Shown: positions 35,180-45,835, numbered from the stretch's first letter. The stretch is DNA of 64,000 nt from Flavobacteriales bacterium ALC-1 (GCA_000171875.1 ABHI01000002.1:434001-498000), one strand, 5' to 3'. Numbers and translations: made by a program. The notes: a model not told the origin generated them from the sequence alone.

Positions 35180-36562
35180 ATGTCTAAAAAATCTTTTTTA
35201 CTATTAATTACTGCAGTCTCAGCATTAGGGGGATTGTTGTTTGGTTATGATACGGGAGTCATTAATGGAGCACAATTTTACCTAAGTAAATATTTTATAC
35301 TAGATGATGTAATGAAAGGTTTAATAGTTAGTAGTGCCTTGTATGGCTGTCTGTTTGGAGCGATATTAGCTGGACCTTTAAGTATTAAATTAGGTAGAAA
35401 ACAGTCTTTAATTATTTCGGCAATATTATTTGCTATTTCAGCCTATGGTTCTGGATTGCCAGAATTATTTCCACAAACAATTTCTACATTAATTTTTTTT
35501 AGAGTATTAGGTGGTTTAGGTATCGGTATAGCATCTATGAATGCGCCTATGTATATTGCTGAAATGGCACCAAGTAGTATACGTGGTAAAATGGTTACTT
35601 ATTACCAGTTAGCTATTGTTGTTGGATTTTTTGTTGTGTTTTTAGCGACGTATTTTATTGGTAATAATTTATCTGAAGCTGATAATATAGAATTTGGTTG
35701 GAGGCGCATGTTTTGGTCTGAAATTATACCAAGCGGACTGTTCTTAATACTTATGTTTTTTGTTCCTAAAAGTCCACGTTGGTTAGCTTTAAAAGGGAAA
35801 GATACTGAAGCGTTAAATGTATTGAATAAAATATATGAGGAAGAAACAGCAATTTTAGAGCTTCAAGAAATTAAGAAATCTTTAAATAAAAATAATAAGC
35901 AAGAGAAAGTAAATTACTTTTCGAAAGTCATATTAGGTATTGTTGTTATTGGCACAGTATTGTCTGTGCTGCAACAATTTACAGGTATAAATGCTGTTTT
36001 ATATTATGGCGCTGATATTTTTGAAAAAGCATTAGGCTTTGGGAAAGAAGATATCCTTGCTCAGCAAATATTATTGGCTTTTGTAAATTTAATATTCACA
36101 TTTGTAGCTATGTTTACTGTAGACAGATTTGGTAGGAAACCGCTTATTTATATTGGTTCAATAGGTATGATTATTGGTTTTTTATTATTAGGAATTAGTT
36201 TGAAACAAGAAGCTGTTGGTCTCGTGTCTCTAATTGGTGTTTTAATATTTATAGCTTCTTTTGCTTTGTCAATGGGGCCAGTAGTTTGGGTGATATTATC
36301 AGAGATGTTTCCTAATAGAATTAGAAGTGTTGCCATGTCAGTAGCAGTAGCAGCTCAATGGGCTGCTAATATTGTTGTGTCTCAATCATTTCCTGTAGTA
36401 ATGGGAAGTGATGTCAACAATGGGTCAACATGGAATGGATCCTTACCTTATTTCATTTTTATTGTATTTATCCTTGTGATAGTTTTTGTTACTTATAAAT
36501 ATATTCCTGAAACAAAAGGCAAATCTTTAGAGGAAATTGAAGATTTTTGGAAGAAAGATTAA
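35180..36562 (+). CDS. Sugar porter family MFS transporter
   Basis: 460 residues with twelve hydrophobic helices. Sugar-porter signatures: LLFGYDTGVINGAQ in helix 1, LGRKQSLIIS after helix 2, PSSIRGKMVTYYQLAIV, PKSPRWLALKG before the central loop, QQFTGINAVLYYGADIF in helix 7, VDRFGRKPLIYIGS and the C-terminal PETKGKSLEEIE. Close in type to bacterial xylose, arabinose or glucose proton symporters. It precedes the HTCS-SusCD locus in the same direction, so it likely brings the released monosaccharide, perhaps glucose, across the inner membrane. The sugar cannot be fixed from sequence. Confidence 0.9.
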   Translation: MSKKSFLLLITAVSALGGLLFGYDTGVINGAQFYLSKYFILDDVMKGLIVSSALYGCLFGAILAGPLSIKLGRKQSLIISAILFAISAYGSGLPELFPQTISTLIFFRVLGGLGIGIASMNAPMYIAEMAPSSIRGKMVTYYQLAIVVGFFVVFLATYFIGNNLSEADNIEFGWRRMFWSEIIPSGLFLILMFFVPKSPRWLALKGKDTEALNVLNKIYEEETAILELQEIKKSLNKNNKQEKVNYFSKVILGIVVIGTVLSVLQQFTGINAVLYYGADIFEKALGFGKEDILAQQILLAFVNLIFTFVAMFTVDRFGRKPLIYIGSIGMIIGFLLLGISLKQEAVGLVSLIGVLIFIASFALSMGPVVWVILSEMFPNRIRSVAMSVAVAAQWAANIVVSQSFPVVMGSDVNNGSTWNGSLPYFIFIVFILVIVFVTYKYIPETKGKSLEEIEDFWKKD

Positions 36563-36576
36563 ACTAATAATTGCGT

Positions 36577-36584
36577 TATTTTTG
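36577..36584 (+). promoter_or_regulatory. Candidate -7 box for the HTCS gene
   Basis: TATTTTTG fits TAnnTTTG and sits 49 bases before the ATG at 36633, just after the MFS stop. The -33 half is not convincing. Confidence 0.35.
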
Positions 36585-36632
36585 AATTAAATATAACTTT
36601 AGACAGCATGGTAATTATAAATGGTATGTAAT

Positions 36633-39600
36633 ATGAAAATTAGAGCTTTCTTTTTTATGCTTTTTTTATGCTTATTGAACTATTATTCTTGGTCACAAGA
36701 AAAAGTGAAAGCGTATGATTTTGTAAGCATAAAAGAAGGTATTTCTAAAGTTGGGATTTATACCATTAATCAAGACGATTTAGGTTTTATTTGGTTGGGT
36801 ACCAATGGTGCTGGTTTGTATCGTTATGATGGGAATAGTTACCAGTCATACAAATACATTATTGATGATTCTGCTTCATTGAGTAATAATTTTGTTCAGT
36901 GTTCATATCTAGATGCTAAAAAAAGATTGTGGTTTGGTACAGAAAATGGACTTAATTTATACGATAGTGATAATGATAAATTTAAGCGAATTCCAAATAC
37001 AGCATTCAACTTAGATATTAGCGCAAACATTTCAGTTAGAAGCTTAAAAGAAGATTCAAAAGGAAATCTTTTTATAGGAACTTTAGACTCTGGTTTGTTT
37101 AAAATGGATATGGGGGACCTTACTATTGAAAGAGTTGTCAGCAGTGAGTATTTAGAATCTATCTCTTTGAATGTTAAGGCAATTCAGATAGATGAATCAG
37201 AGAAAGTATATGTTGGGACTAACAGAGGCGTAAAAGAATATGACTACAAAACAAATACGCTTCGACTTTCCGAATTTAAAAGTATTGATGGAAGTGTATC
37301 TATAGAAAAAGTTGTAGAATCCTTAATTATAGATGAACAAAATAATATTTGGATCGGAACAGAGAATGATGGTTTAATCAAGGTGGGTCCTATTGAAAAG
37401 ACTAATAATGAAGCATACTTTAAAATTGATAATTTTTCTTTTTCTACTAACAAAATTTTATCACTTGTAAACCTAAGTAACGGAACCATATTGTGTGGAA
37501 CAGAAAATGATGGACTAGTTCATGTAGATATAAATGGAAATATTTTAAAGAAATACCAAGCTAGCAAAACCAATGTTGATAGTATTTTATCTAATTCTAT
37601 ATGGTCTCTATTTATAGATAATGATGAAAGAGTTTGGCTAGGACATTATAATAAAGGTGTGTCAGTTTATGATAAATTGTATGATAAGTTTAATGAAATA
37701 AAGAGCTTGCCTCAAAATATAAATTCATTACAGCATGTTTCAGTAACAGCTATTGAGCAAGATGAAAATGAAAATTTATGGATAGCAATGGATGGTGGTG
37801 GAATAGACATTCTGAACAAGAAAAAAAATGAATTCACCCATATTAATAGTTTAAATGATCAATCATATTCTGCTTTAACAAGTGATTATATTGAAGCGCT
37901 TTTAATTGATAAAGATGAAAACGTTTGGGCAGGGAGTTGGGATAAAGGATTATTCTATTTAAAAAAAGGTTCAAAAAAATTTGTTAATTATAATGTAGAT
38001 AACACAAAAGGAGATTTAACTTCAAATAGAATTTTAACACTAGATGAAGATGCTGAAGGTATTATATGGATTGGCTCTTATGATAATGGGTTGCATTCTT
38101 TTAACCCAAAAACGGAAAAATTCATTCATTATAACTTTGGCCCTTTTCTAGAGAATAGATTGTCAAATATTGAAATAAGAAAAGTCGTTGTAGATTATAA
38201 GGATCATATATGGATTGGTACTGAAATAGGGCTTTTTAAGATAGAAAAACTTACTAATGGTAAACTTTCTGTGATTCCAATGTATGATAAAATGCCAGAA
38301 AAGTTTACTAATCATAATAGTTCTCATAAAATATTTTCAGTATTCGAAAGCGAGGATCATTCGATATGGGTTGGCACACGAGGTGCTGGAATGTGTAAGT
38401 ATAACCGTCAATCTGATACTTTTATTTGGTATAACATACTTAATGGTTTAGTTGAGGAAAATATTAATGGAATCACCCAAAGTAAAGACGGAAATATTTG
38501 GTTAGCAGGAAATTTAGGAATAACTAAATTAGATGTTAATGAGAATATTTTTACTAATTACACAAGCAACGATGGACTTTTGTCCAATGATTATAATATT
38601 AACTCAACGTTTAGAGATAAGGAAGGGCTTTTATATTTTGGAAACTTTCAAGGGGTAGATTATTTCAATCCGGCTGAAATTGAAATTAATGAGAATCTAC
38701 CATCTTTGTATTTAACAGACTTCAAATTATTTAATGAAAAAGTGCTTCCAGGTCAAGAGGGTGTGCCACTAGAAAAAGTAATTTCGAAAACTGATAGTCT
38801 AACACTGAATAGTAAGCAATCTGTTTTTACTATCGAATATTCGAGCATAAATTATACAAGACCAGAGAAGAATGAATATGCCTATTATTTAGAAGGTTAT
38901 GAAACGGCTTGGAATTATGTAGGTAAAAAGAGAAGTGCGACATACACAAATTTAGATGCTGGTGATTATGTTTTTAAATTGAAGGCTGCTAATAATGATG
39001 GCATATGGAATGAAACACCATTATTACTGAATATTACTATTTTACCGCCTTGGTGGAAAACAACTTGGGCTTTAATATCTTATGCATTATTAGTCTTGCT
39101 AGGTGTATATTTTTTAAACAAGATTACACAAACACGAATCAAAGATAAACAGTTAGTGGCAAATGAGCGTAACAATCGTAAATTAGAAAAAGGCTTAAAT
39201 GAAAAGAAAATACAATTCTTTACAAACATATCTCACGAGTTTAGAACTCCTCTTTCTTTAATAATTGGACCTTTAGAGGATATTATAAAAAATGATAGCT
39301 CATCTTTACCAGAAAGAGTAAAAGAAAAGCACAATACAATTCATAAAAACACCAAAAGACTTTATCGTTTGATTAATGAACTATTGGATTTTAGAAAGCT
39401 TGAATTAAATAAAGTGCGTATTAAGGTTCAAGAACTAAATTTGGTTTCATTTACTAAAAATGTAGCGAGTCATTTTAAAGAAGAAGCTTTTATTAAAAAT
39501 ATTCATTTAAGTATAGATACAGATATTCAAGACATTAGTGTTTGGGCAGATGAGAGAATGTTGGAAAAAATAATTTTTAATATACTTTCTAACGCTTTTA

Positions 39601-40814
39601 AGGTGACAACTGAAGGAGGTGCAATTTCGGTGGATCTATCTGCAAAAGAAGATTTAGTCGATTTACCATTAGCAAATGATAAAGAAAAAATAGAAGCTGT
39701 AGAGATCTCAATCTCAGATACAGGTCCAGGTTTAAAACAAGATCAAGTAGATAAAATTTTTAAGCGTTTTTATCAGGTTGAAAACCTAAATAAAACTTAT
39801 TATGGGGGTACTGGAATTGGTTTAGAAGTTGTACAAAATTTTGTCAAACTCCACAAAGGTAAAGTTGAAGTAAAAAGTAAGATAGGTACAGGAACAACAT
39901 TCACAATCATTTTACCAGCTAGTGGAAAATATTTTAGTAAAAATGAACGATTAGTAGAAAAAGTTATTGATCAAATTGTTAAAGAAGAAAATTTTGTGAT
40001 TCCAGCTGTTATTAAGGAAAAAGAGAATGAAGAGCAACATAAGATTAGTTCAGTTTCACAAACGCTTTTGGTTGTAGAAGACAATACCGAACTTCGCAAT
40101 TATTTAAAAAATGAGCTAAAGACTCAGTATAAGGTGTTATTAGCAAAAAATGGAAAAGAAGGATTGCAGGTGGCTAGAGAATTTTTACCAGATATTATTA
40201 TAACTGATGTTATTATGCCAGAAATGGATGGCTTTATATTTTGTAAGCATATAAAGAGTGATATTAAAACTAGTCATATTCCATTATTAATGCTAACTGC
40301 TAAAGCACGTGTCGAAAATAGAATGGAAGGTATAGAAAAAGGTGCTGACGCATATATGGTTAAACCTTTTGATGTCGGTTTGTTAAAACTAAGGCTCTCA
40401 CAGTTAATTACGAGTAGACAATTAATTTTCAATAAATATTTCAGTGTAATAAGTGATATAGATACGAAATCAGCTACTTCTATGGATAAAGAATTTATAG
40501 AAAAAGTGTTGAGTTTTATCAATGAAAGTATAGGTGACCCTAATTTAAATGTAGAATCATTGGCTTCGCAACTCAACTTAAGTAGAAGTCAGTTCTATAG
40601 AAAAATAAAAGCATTGACTAATCAAACTGCCAACGAATTTATTCGTAATATCAGATTGATCAAGGCAAAACAGTTAATAGAATCTGGTAATAATAATATT
40701 AGTGAAGTTTGCTATAAAGTTGGATTCTCATCACCTTCTTATTTCACTAAATGTTTCAAAAGTCATTTTGGTATACTGCCAAAAGAAGTTGAAAATAGTA
40801 CATCTCTAAACTAA
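36633..40814 (+). CDS. Hybrid two-component system (HTCS) sensor-regulator of the carbohydrate locus
   Basis: About 1393 residues; I start at the ATG at 36633 (MKIRAFFFMLFLC, a signal peptide); an ATG four codons earlier is also possible. Domains in order: periplasmic propeller repeats to about 730 (many WxGT-x-G-L units such as IWLGTNGAGLYRYDG), a Y_Y_Y domain near 738-805 (YAYYLEGYETAWNYVG), one transmembrane helix near 810-832, HisKA with NISHEFRTPLSLIIGPLED (phospho-His about 872), HATPase with NAFKVTTEGG and TGIGLEVVQNF, receiver with LLVVEDN and ITDVIMPEMDG (Asp about 1194), and an AraC domain at the end (EVCYKVGFSSPSYFTKCFK). HTCS proteins bind an oligosaccharide in the periplasm and switch on the linked SusCD genes. 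Confidence 0.93.
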   Translation: MKIRAFFFMLFLCLLNYYSWSQEKVKAYDFVSIKEGISKVGIYTINQDDLGFIWLGTNGAGLYRYDGNSYQSYKYIIDDSASLSNNFVQCSYLDAKKRLWFGTENGLNLYDSDNDKFKRIPNTAFNLDISANISVRSLKEDSKGNLFIGTLDSGLFKMDMGDLTIERVVSSEYLESISLNVKAIQIDESEKVYVGTNRGVKEYDYKTNTLRLSEFKSIDGSVSIEKVVESLIIDEQNNIWIGTENDGLIKVGPIEKTNNEAYFKIDNFSFSTNKILSLVNLSNGTILCGTENDGLVHVDINGNILKKYQASKTNVDSILSNSIWSLFIDNDERVWLGHYNKGVSVYDKLYDKFNEIKSLPQNINSLQHVSVTAIEQDENENLWIAMDGGGIDILNKKKNEFTHINSLNDQSYSALTSDYIEALLIDKDENVWAGSWDKGLFYLKKGSKKFVNYNVDNTKGDLTSNRILTLDEDAEGIIWIGSYDNGLHSFNPKTEKFIHYNFGPFLENRLSNIEIRKVVVDYKDHIWIGTEIGLFKIEKLTNGKLSVIPMYDKMPEKFTNHNSSHKIFSVFESEDHSIWVGTRGAGMCKYNRQSDTFIWYNILNGLVEENINGITQSKDGNIWLAGNLGITKLDVNENIFTNYTSNDGLLSNDYNINSTFRDKEGLLYFGNFQGVDYFNPAEIEINENLPSLYLTDFKLFNEKVLPGQEGVPLEKVISKTDSLTLNSKQSVFTIEYSSINYTRPEKNEYAYYLEGYETAWNYVGKKRSATYTNLDAGDYVFKLKAANNDGIWNETPLLLNITILPPWWKTTWALISYALLVLLGVYFLNKITQTRIKDKQLVANERNNRKLEKGLNEKKIQFFTNISHEFRTPLSLIIGPLEDIIKNDSSSLPERVKEKHNTIHKNTKRLYRLINELLDFRKLELNKVRIKVQELNLVSFTKNVASHFKEEAFIKNIHLSIDTDIQDISVWADERMLEKIIFNILSNAFKVTTEGGAISVDLSAKEDLVDLPLANDKEKIEAVEISISDTGPGLKQDQVDKIFKRFYQVENLNKTYYGGTGIGLEVVQNFVKLHKGKVEVKSKIGTGTTFTIILPASGKYFSKNERLVEKVIDQIVKEENFVIPAVIKEKENEEQHKISSVSQTLLVVEDNTELRNYLKNELKTQYKVLLAKNGKEGLQVAREFLPDIIITDVIMPEMDGFIFCKHIKSDIKTSHIPLLMLTAKARVENRMEGIEKGADAYMVKPFDVGLLKLRLSQLITSRQLIFNKYFSVISDIDTKSATSMDKEFIEKVLSFINESIGDPNLNVESLASQLNLSRSQFYRKIKALTNQTANEFIRNIRLIKAKQLIESGNNNISEVCYKVGFSSPSYFTKCFKSHFGILPKEVENSTSLN

Positions 40815-40989
40815 TATTCCTAATCTTTTTTGAGCATATATATGTCAATATTTTATTAATGTTAAAAATGTTGCATAGATAGTGTCTTATAGAGCTACAG
40901 CACTATCATTAATAGAAAACGCATCAAAAGTAATATGATATGCTACATAATTCATATTTGTTATTTAATATTTTTTTAACATTTGTTTA

Positions 40990-41088
40990 GTGAAGATTAA
41001 AAAGATTAAATGGAAAACAATGAATGAGTTATTTCTCATCATTGCGATTATTGGATTAATTATTTTCCTAGCAGTTTTTATTTTTTAA
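40990..41088 (+). CDS. Possible 32-residue single-helix membrane protein upstream of susC
   Basis: GTG at 40990 (or ATG at 41020) opens a frame ending TAA at 41086-41088. The product is basic at the N-terminus (KIKKIKWKTMNE) followed by an uninterrupted hydrophobic helix (LFLIIAIIGLIIFLAVFIF). That layout is typical of small bacterial membrane proteins. The rest of the 321-base gap before susC has only a short inverted repeat (ATAGTG at 40879 with CACTAT at 40901) and no other reading frame. Function unknown; chance cannot be excluded in AT-rich DNA. Confidence 0.35.
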   Translation: MKIKKIKWKTMNELFLIIAIIGLIIFLAVFIF

Positions 41089-41135
41089 AATATACAGAGT
41101 ATCTAAACTAACTAATTATTAAATCAATTTTATTT

Positions 41136-44100
41136 ATGAAAATCAAATTACCAAAAAAAATATTTTTTGCAATAATTATTTTTTGTGGCTGCTTTCTGCA
41201 AGCGCAAACAGTGACAGGTAAAGTAACGAGCTCTAATTTGCCGTTACCTGGTGCTAGTATCATTGTAAAAGGTACTAATAATGGATCGTCATCAGATTTT
41301 GACGGAAATTATACAATTAACAATGTGCCGTCTAATGCAATATTAGTAATAAGCTATTTAGGTTACGTTACAAGGGAAGTTGCTGTTGAAGGTAGATCTG
41401 TTGTAGATGTGTCTTTAGAAGAAGACGAAAATGCTTTAAGTGAAGTTGTTGTTGTAGGTTATGGTACTAAAAAGAAAAGTGTTGTAACTGGCGCAATATC
41501 AAGTGTAAGTTCAAAACAATTTGAGTCTGCATCAAATCAACGTGTAGAGCAAGTACTTCAAGGTAGAGTGTCTGGTGTAACCGTTTCAAGTTCTTCTGGT
41601 TCTCCAGGTCAAGGTGCTCAAATTCGTATTCGTGGAGCAGGTTCAAGCGGGAATTCTGAACCATTATATATTGTAGATGGAATGAAGACTAGTTCTATAG
41701 TAGATATTGCTCCTTCTGATATTGCGAATATAGAAATATTAAAAGATGCAGCATCTGCAGCTATTTATGGTACAGAAGGTGCTAATGGTGTTGTATTAAT
41801 AACAACTAAAGCTGGTCGTACAGGAGAATTAAAATTATCTTTTAATACGCAAATTGGTACCCAGTTTGCAAACACTGATTTAGAATTGATGGATGCTTCT
41901 CAATTTGTTCAATATATGAATGAAGCTGGTTTTACAAATGTTGTCGATAACGGTGTTAATACCAATTGGTTAGATGAGACTTTTACTAATGCTACTATTC
42001 AACGTTACGATATTAATGCATCAGGAGGAGGAGAAAAGACAAATTATTATGCTTCGGCTTCTGTTTTAGACCAAGATGGTATTGTAGGAGGTAAAAATTC
42101 AAATTTTAGAAGAACAACATTTAGATTTAATATAAAAAGTCAAGTTGCAAATTGGTTAGAACTTGGAGCAAATTCAACAGTGTCTTTTTCTGATCGCAAT
42201 GGTATTACTGAAAATAATGATACTAGAGGTGTTATACAGAATGCATTGATTTTAGACCCTTTAACCCCTGTCTTTTATGGAGATGGACAAGTGCCACAAT
42301 CTGTTATTGATAATTCTGCTAATGCAGGTGATAATGGAGTACCACTATTAACAAATAGTAATGGTCGAGTTTATGGATATCCAACTTATTCTACTGGTGA
42401 AGTTGTAAATCCTCTAGCTCTAGCTAATGCAATTAATAATAATACATTTGATTCAAGTAATTTTTTAACAACATTATACGCAAAGTTTAGTATTCTAGAA
42501 GGCTTGAATTTTACAACGCGTTATGGATATGAAAGAAGTATTGATGAAAATATTAGTACATCAAATCCATATTTTGTGTCATCTGAAGCATCAAATACGG
42601 CATATAACGGATCACAAAATGTGTTTAAAACCAATAGATGGTTATGGGAAAATTTTGCTAGTTACGATAAGTCATTTGGCAAACACAACTTCTCATTATT
42701 AGTAGGTTATTCTGCAGAAGAAAGAAATGTAGTGCAACCAATTTCTAGAAGTGGATCTATAGCTATTGAAGATTTTAATGGTTTTGATTTTGACTTACCT
42801 GAATTGAATGAGTTTAATAATATAACATTCCCATTCAAAGATAATTTAGTTTCTACTTTTGGTAGATTATCATATAATTTTGACGACAAATATTTGTTTG
42901 AAGGTTCTCTTAGAGCTGATCGTTCAGATAAATTCCCTACAGCAAATAAGACAGGTGTTTTTCCTGCAGCTTCTATTGGATGGGTAGCCTCTAAAGAAAA
43001 TTTTTGGGGTGACGATCCTATCTTTGATTTTTTTAAGGTTAGAGCAAGTTGGGGTGAAAACGGTAGTAGAGCAAATCTTGGAGGAAATTCTGATCAGACC
43101 TTTATCATTACAACTCTTAATGGCCTAGGTATTGATTATTTGGGTAATGTCGGTGCTCAAATTAGTGGTTTTGCAAATGAAAATCTTGTTTGGGAAACCT
43201 CAGAACAATTAAACTTTGGTATTGACCTTAGAGCTTTAGATAATAGGTTAAGATTTACTACAGAATATTATAAGAAAACAACAAGAGACTTAATTGTCTT
43301 AGATGGTGGCTTAATTACTCCTGGCTCTGCTGGTTTTACTTCTAATTCTTTTAATGCAGGCACAATAGTTAACCAAGGTCTAGAATTTGAAGTAGGTTAT
43401 AGTGACTCTACGGATAGTGGTTTTAGATATAGTATAAATGCAAATCTATCTACTTTAGATAATGAGGTTACTGAAATCTTATTTGTTCCAGAAGGAACGT
43501 CTTTAGTAGGTGCTGGAGCTCCTCAAAACCCTGATGGTGTTACAAGATTTGCAGAAGGTCAGCCTGCATGGTCATTCTTTGGATTTGAAACAGATGGTAT
43601 TGACCCAGCGACTGGTGAAGTCATTAGAGTTGATACCAATGGAGATAATGTAATTGATAATAATGATAAGACTTTTATTGGCTCACCTCATCCAGACGTA
43701 CTCTATGGGGGTAATATTAATTTAGGCTATAAGAATTTTGATTTTAACTTACAATTCCAAGGAACTATTGGGAATGAAATTTTTTCAACTTACCATCAAC
43801 CATCAAGACCTTTAAGTAATAAGCCAGAACATTTTTATACAGAAAGATGGACAGGACCAGGCGATACTAATGCCAATTTCCCTGGAGCATTAAATGTTAA
43901 TGACGCTTATGATTCTGATTTAGTTTTAGAAGATGGAACATATATGAGAATTAAGCAAATTCAATTAGGATACACTTTACCTGAAAGCATTACAAGTAAG
44001 TTAAAGATGTCAAACACAAGAATTTACGTATCTTTAGATGACTTTTTCACCTTTACAAAATATAGAGGATTAGACCCAGAAGTTGGAAACTTTGGATTCA

Positions 44101-44174
44101 ATTCTGTAGGAGTTGATCGTGGTTATTATCCAACAGCAGCAAAATTAATCTTCGGATTATCTGTCAATTTTTAA
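41136..44174 (+). CDS. SusC/RagA family TonB-dependent outer membrane transporter
   Basis: 1012 residues. A signal peptide (MKIKLPKKIFFAIIIFCG...LQAQ) is followed by a carboxypeptidase-regulatory-like domain (VTGKVTSSNLPLPGASIIVK), the TonB-box-like region near EVVVVGYGTKKKSVVTGA, the plug (RVEQVLQGRVSGVTVSSSSG, RIRGAGSSGNSEPLYIVDG, SAAIYGTEGANGVVLITTK) and a 22-strand barrel to the final LIFGLSVNF. SusC with SusD imports oligosaccharides through the outer membrane using TonB energy. Immediately followed by susD, 18 bases away. The ligand is not readable; the neighbours suggest a beta-glucoside. Confidence 0.93.
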   Translation: MKIKLPKKIFFAIIIFCGCFLQAQTVTGKVTSSNLPLPGASIIVKGTNNGSSSDFDGNYTINNVPSNAILVISYLGYVTREVAVEGRSVVDVSLEEDENALSEVVVVGYGTKKKSVVTGAISSVSSKQFESASNQRVEQVLQGRVSGVTVSSSSGSPGQGAQIRIRGAGSSGNSEPLYIVDGMKTSSIVDIAPSDIANIEILKDAASAAIYGTEGANGVVLITTKAGRTGELKLSFNTQIGTQFANTDLELMDASQFVQYMNEAGFTNVVDNGVNTNWLDETFTNATIQRYDINASGGGEKTNYYASASVLDQDGIVGGKNSNFRRTTFRFNIKSQVANWLELGANSTVSFSDRNGITENNDTRGVIQNALILDPLTPVFYGDGQVPQSVIDNSANAGDNGVPLLTNSNGRVYGYPTYSTGEVVNPLALANAINNNTFDSSNFLTTLYAKFSILEGLNFTTRYGYERSIDENISTSNPYFVSSEASNTAYNGSQNVFKTNRWLWENFASYDKSFGKHNFSLLVGYSAEERNVVQPISRSGSIAIEDFNGFDFDLPELNEFNNITFPFKDNLVSTFGRLSYNFDDKYLFEGSLRADRSDKFPTANKTGVFPAASIGWVASKENFWGDDPIFDFFKVRASWGENGSRANLGGNSDQTFIITTLNGLGIDYLGNVGAQISGFANENLVWETSEQLNFGIDLRALDNRLRFTTEYYKKTTRDLIVLDGGLITPGSAGFTSNSFNAGTIVNQGLEFEVGYSDSTDSGFRYSINANLSTLDNEVTEILFVPEGTSLVGAGAPQNPDGVTRFAEGQPAWSFFGFETDGIDPATGEVIRVDTNGDNVIDNNDKTFIGSPHPDVLYGGNINLGYKNFDFNLQFQGTIGNEIFSTYHQPSRPLSNKPEHFYTERWTGPGDTNANFPGALNVNDAYDSDLVLEDGTYMRIKQIQLGYTLPESITSKLKMSNTRIYVSLDDFFTFTKYRGLDPEVGNFGFNSVGVDRGYYPTAAKLIFGLSVNF

Positions 44175-44192
44175 TTAAAAAAAATAGTTATT

Positions 44193-45737
44193 ATGAAAAA
44201 AGTTTTTTTAGGTTTTATAGCCTGTACATTTCTCGCAATTTTTGCGTGTAGTGACGAATTCACAACAAACCCTAGCCCTAATGGACAGGATTTAGAATCA
44301 TTCTTCCTTAGTGAATCAAATGTAGAACAAGCTTTAATAGGTGTTTATGACATTATGCAGCTAACTTATGGTAGAGATTGGCATAGTGCATTTTTAGTAA
44401 AGTTACTCCCTGGTGATGATGCAAATGCTGCTGGTGGAAATTCTGCAGATCAACAACAACTACAAGATATTGATGATTATACGGCTGTAGCTTCGTCAAA
44501 TGCATCTATTACTGTTATGTGGAACACATTTTATCAAGCAATTGCACTATCAAACCTTATTATAGAAAATATGGAAAATAGTACATTGCCTAATAGAGAA
44601 CGGGTTTCTGCAGAAGCTAAATTTATGAGAGCTTGGTGTCACTTTGAGTTAACAACAATGTTTGGAGATATTCCTTTACGAAATACAGTGCCTAGTGGAG
44701 CAGAGGATTTTGGTATACCTAAATCACCTCGTGCAGATGTTTATGCTCAAATAGAGTCAGATTTATTAGACGCTATGTCTGGATTACCAAATAGAGCAGG
44801 AATAGCAGATAATTTTAGAGTTTCTAACGGTGTTGCTGAAGCACTTTTAGGAAAAGTTCTTGTATTTCAAGAAAAATATAGCGAAGCAATACCTCATTTT
44901 CAAAATGTTATAGGTGGAGGAGAATTTGATTTAGAGCCTAACATAGATAATGTTTGGAGCATTGATAAAGAGTTTGGTATGGAATCTTTATTCGAAATCG
45001 GCTATATTTCTACATTTGGATATAATTGGGACGGTAATGTTGCTTGGGGTGGACGTACTGAAAGTAACTTGCATATTCAATTAATGGGTCCTCGTGGTGA
45101 TGGTATTTTTGGACTAGATGGTACTGGATTAATTAATGGCTGGGGATTTAACTTACCAACTGCAAAGCTTTTAACTGCATTTGATACTGCCGGTGATGTT
45201 ACAAGAAAAGCCGCTACTGTTATGACGGAAGCTGAATTAATAGCTGCTGGAGGTTCTGTAGATCAATCTGCAGCACCAGGTGGTTCAGTATGGGATTATG
45301 AAGGGGGTATAAGAATTAAATATGCTACAAAGGCTGAAGATACTAGTCCTGGTGGGGTTAGAGAATTAAATTACAGTACTAATTTTAGATTATTCCGTTA
45401 TGCTGAGGTATTATTATTAGCTGCTGAAGCATACAATAAATCTTCTCAAGACGGTTCGGCTAGAACAGAATTAAATAAAATTAGAAATAGAGCTGGATTA
45501 GCAGATATAGATTCTTCTATATCTGGAAACGATTTATTTGAAGCTATAGTTGATGAAAAATATCTTGAATTAGCTCATGAAGGACAACGTTTTTGGGACT
45601 TAGTACGATGGGGTAAAGCAGCAACAGAATTAGCTGGTACCGGATATAGTGCTAAAAACGATTTGTTTCCAATTCCTATTACTGAGATTGAGAAAAATTC
45701 TGAATTGACTTTAGACGATCAGAATCCTGGTTATTAA
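44193..45737 (+). CDS. SusD/RagB family outer membrane lipoprotein
   Basis: 514 residues. Lipoprotein signal LAIFACSDEF. SusD features: ALIGVYDIMQLTYG, the TPR-containing SNLIIENMEN and EAKFMRAWCHFELTTMFGDI, VAEALLGKVLVFQEKYSEAI, and the C-terminal family mark EKYLELAHEGQRFWDLVRWG. It is the surface-exposed glycan-binding lid of the SusC partner. No obvious departures. A strong hairpin follows the stop. Confidence 0.93.
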   Translation: MKKVFLGFIACTFLAIFACSDEFTTNPSPNGQDLESFFLSESNVEQALIGVYDIMQLTYGRDWHSAFLVKLLPGDDANAAGGNSADQQQLQDIDDYTAVASSNASITVMWNTFYQAIALSNLIIENMENSTLPNRERVSAEAKFMRAWCHFELTTMFGDIPLRNTVPSGAEDFGIPKSPRADVYAQIESDLLDAMSGLPNRAGIADNFRVSNGVAEALLGKVLVFQEKYSEAIPHFQNVIGGGEFDLEPNIDNVWSIDKEFGMESLFEIGYISTFGYNWDGNVAWGGRTESNLHIQLMGPRGDGIFGLDGTGLINGWGFNLPTAKLLTAFDTAGDVTRKAATVMTEAELIAAGGSVDQSAAPGGSVWDYEGGIRIKYATKAEDTSPGGVRELNYSTNFRLFRYAEVLLLAAEAYNKSSQDGSARTELNKIRNRAGLADIDSSISGNDLFEAIVDEKYLELAHEGQRFWDLVRWGKAATELAGTGYSAKNDLFPIPITEIEKNSELTLDDQNPGY

Positions 45738-45773
45738 AAATAAATTTTCATATAGTTTGAGTTTAGTTTGATT

Positions 45774-45805
45774 AAAAAACAACGTAGTTTACTACGTTGT
45801 TTTTT
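45774..45805 (+). terminator. Rho-independent terminator after susD
   Basis: A 14-bp perfect stem (AAAAAACAACGTAG with CTACGTTGTTTTTT, loop TTTA) ends in a T-run. It should lower transcription into the FG-GAP gene, leaving susC and susD more abundant. Confidence 0.9.
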
Positions 45806-45835
45806 CGTTTATTTACAATAATAAAATACCTAAAA

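Noticed and set aside
40274-40576. 100-codon minus-strand frame within the HTCS gene
   Set aside because: It is the complement of the receiver and linker coding region; composition follows the sense gene.
40866-40880. Shared TGTTGCAT word before susC and before the GH3 gene (58161) as an HTCS site
   Set aside because: Eight bases can recur by chance in AT-rich gaps and no longer match extends it.
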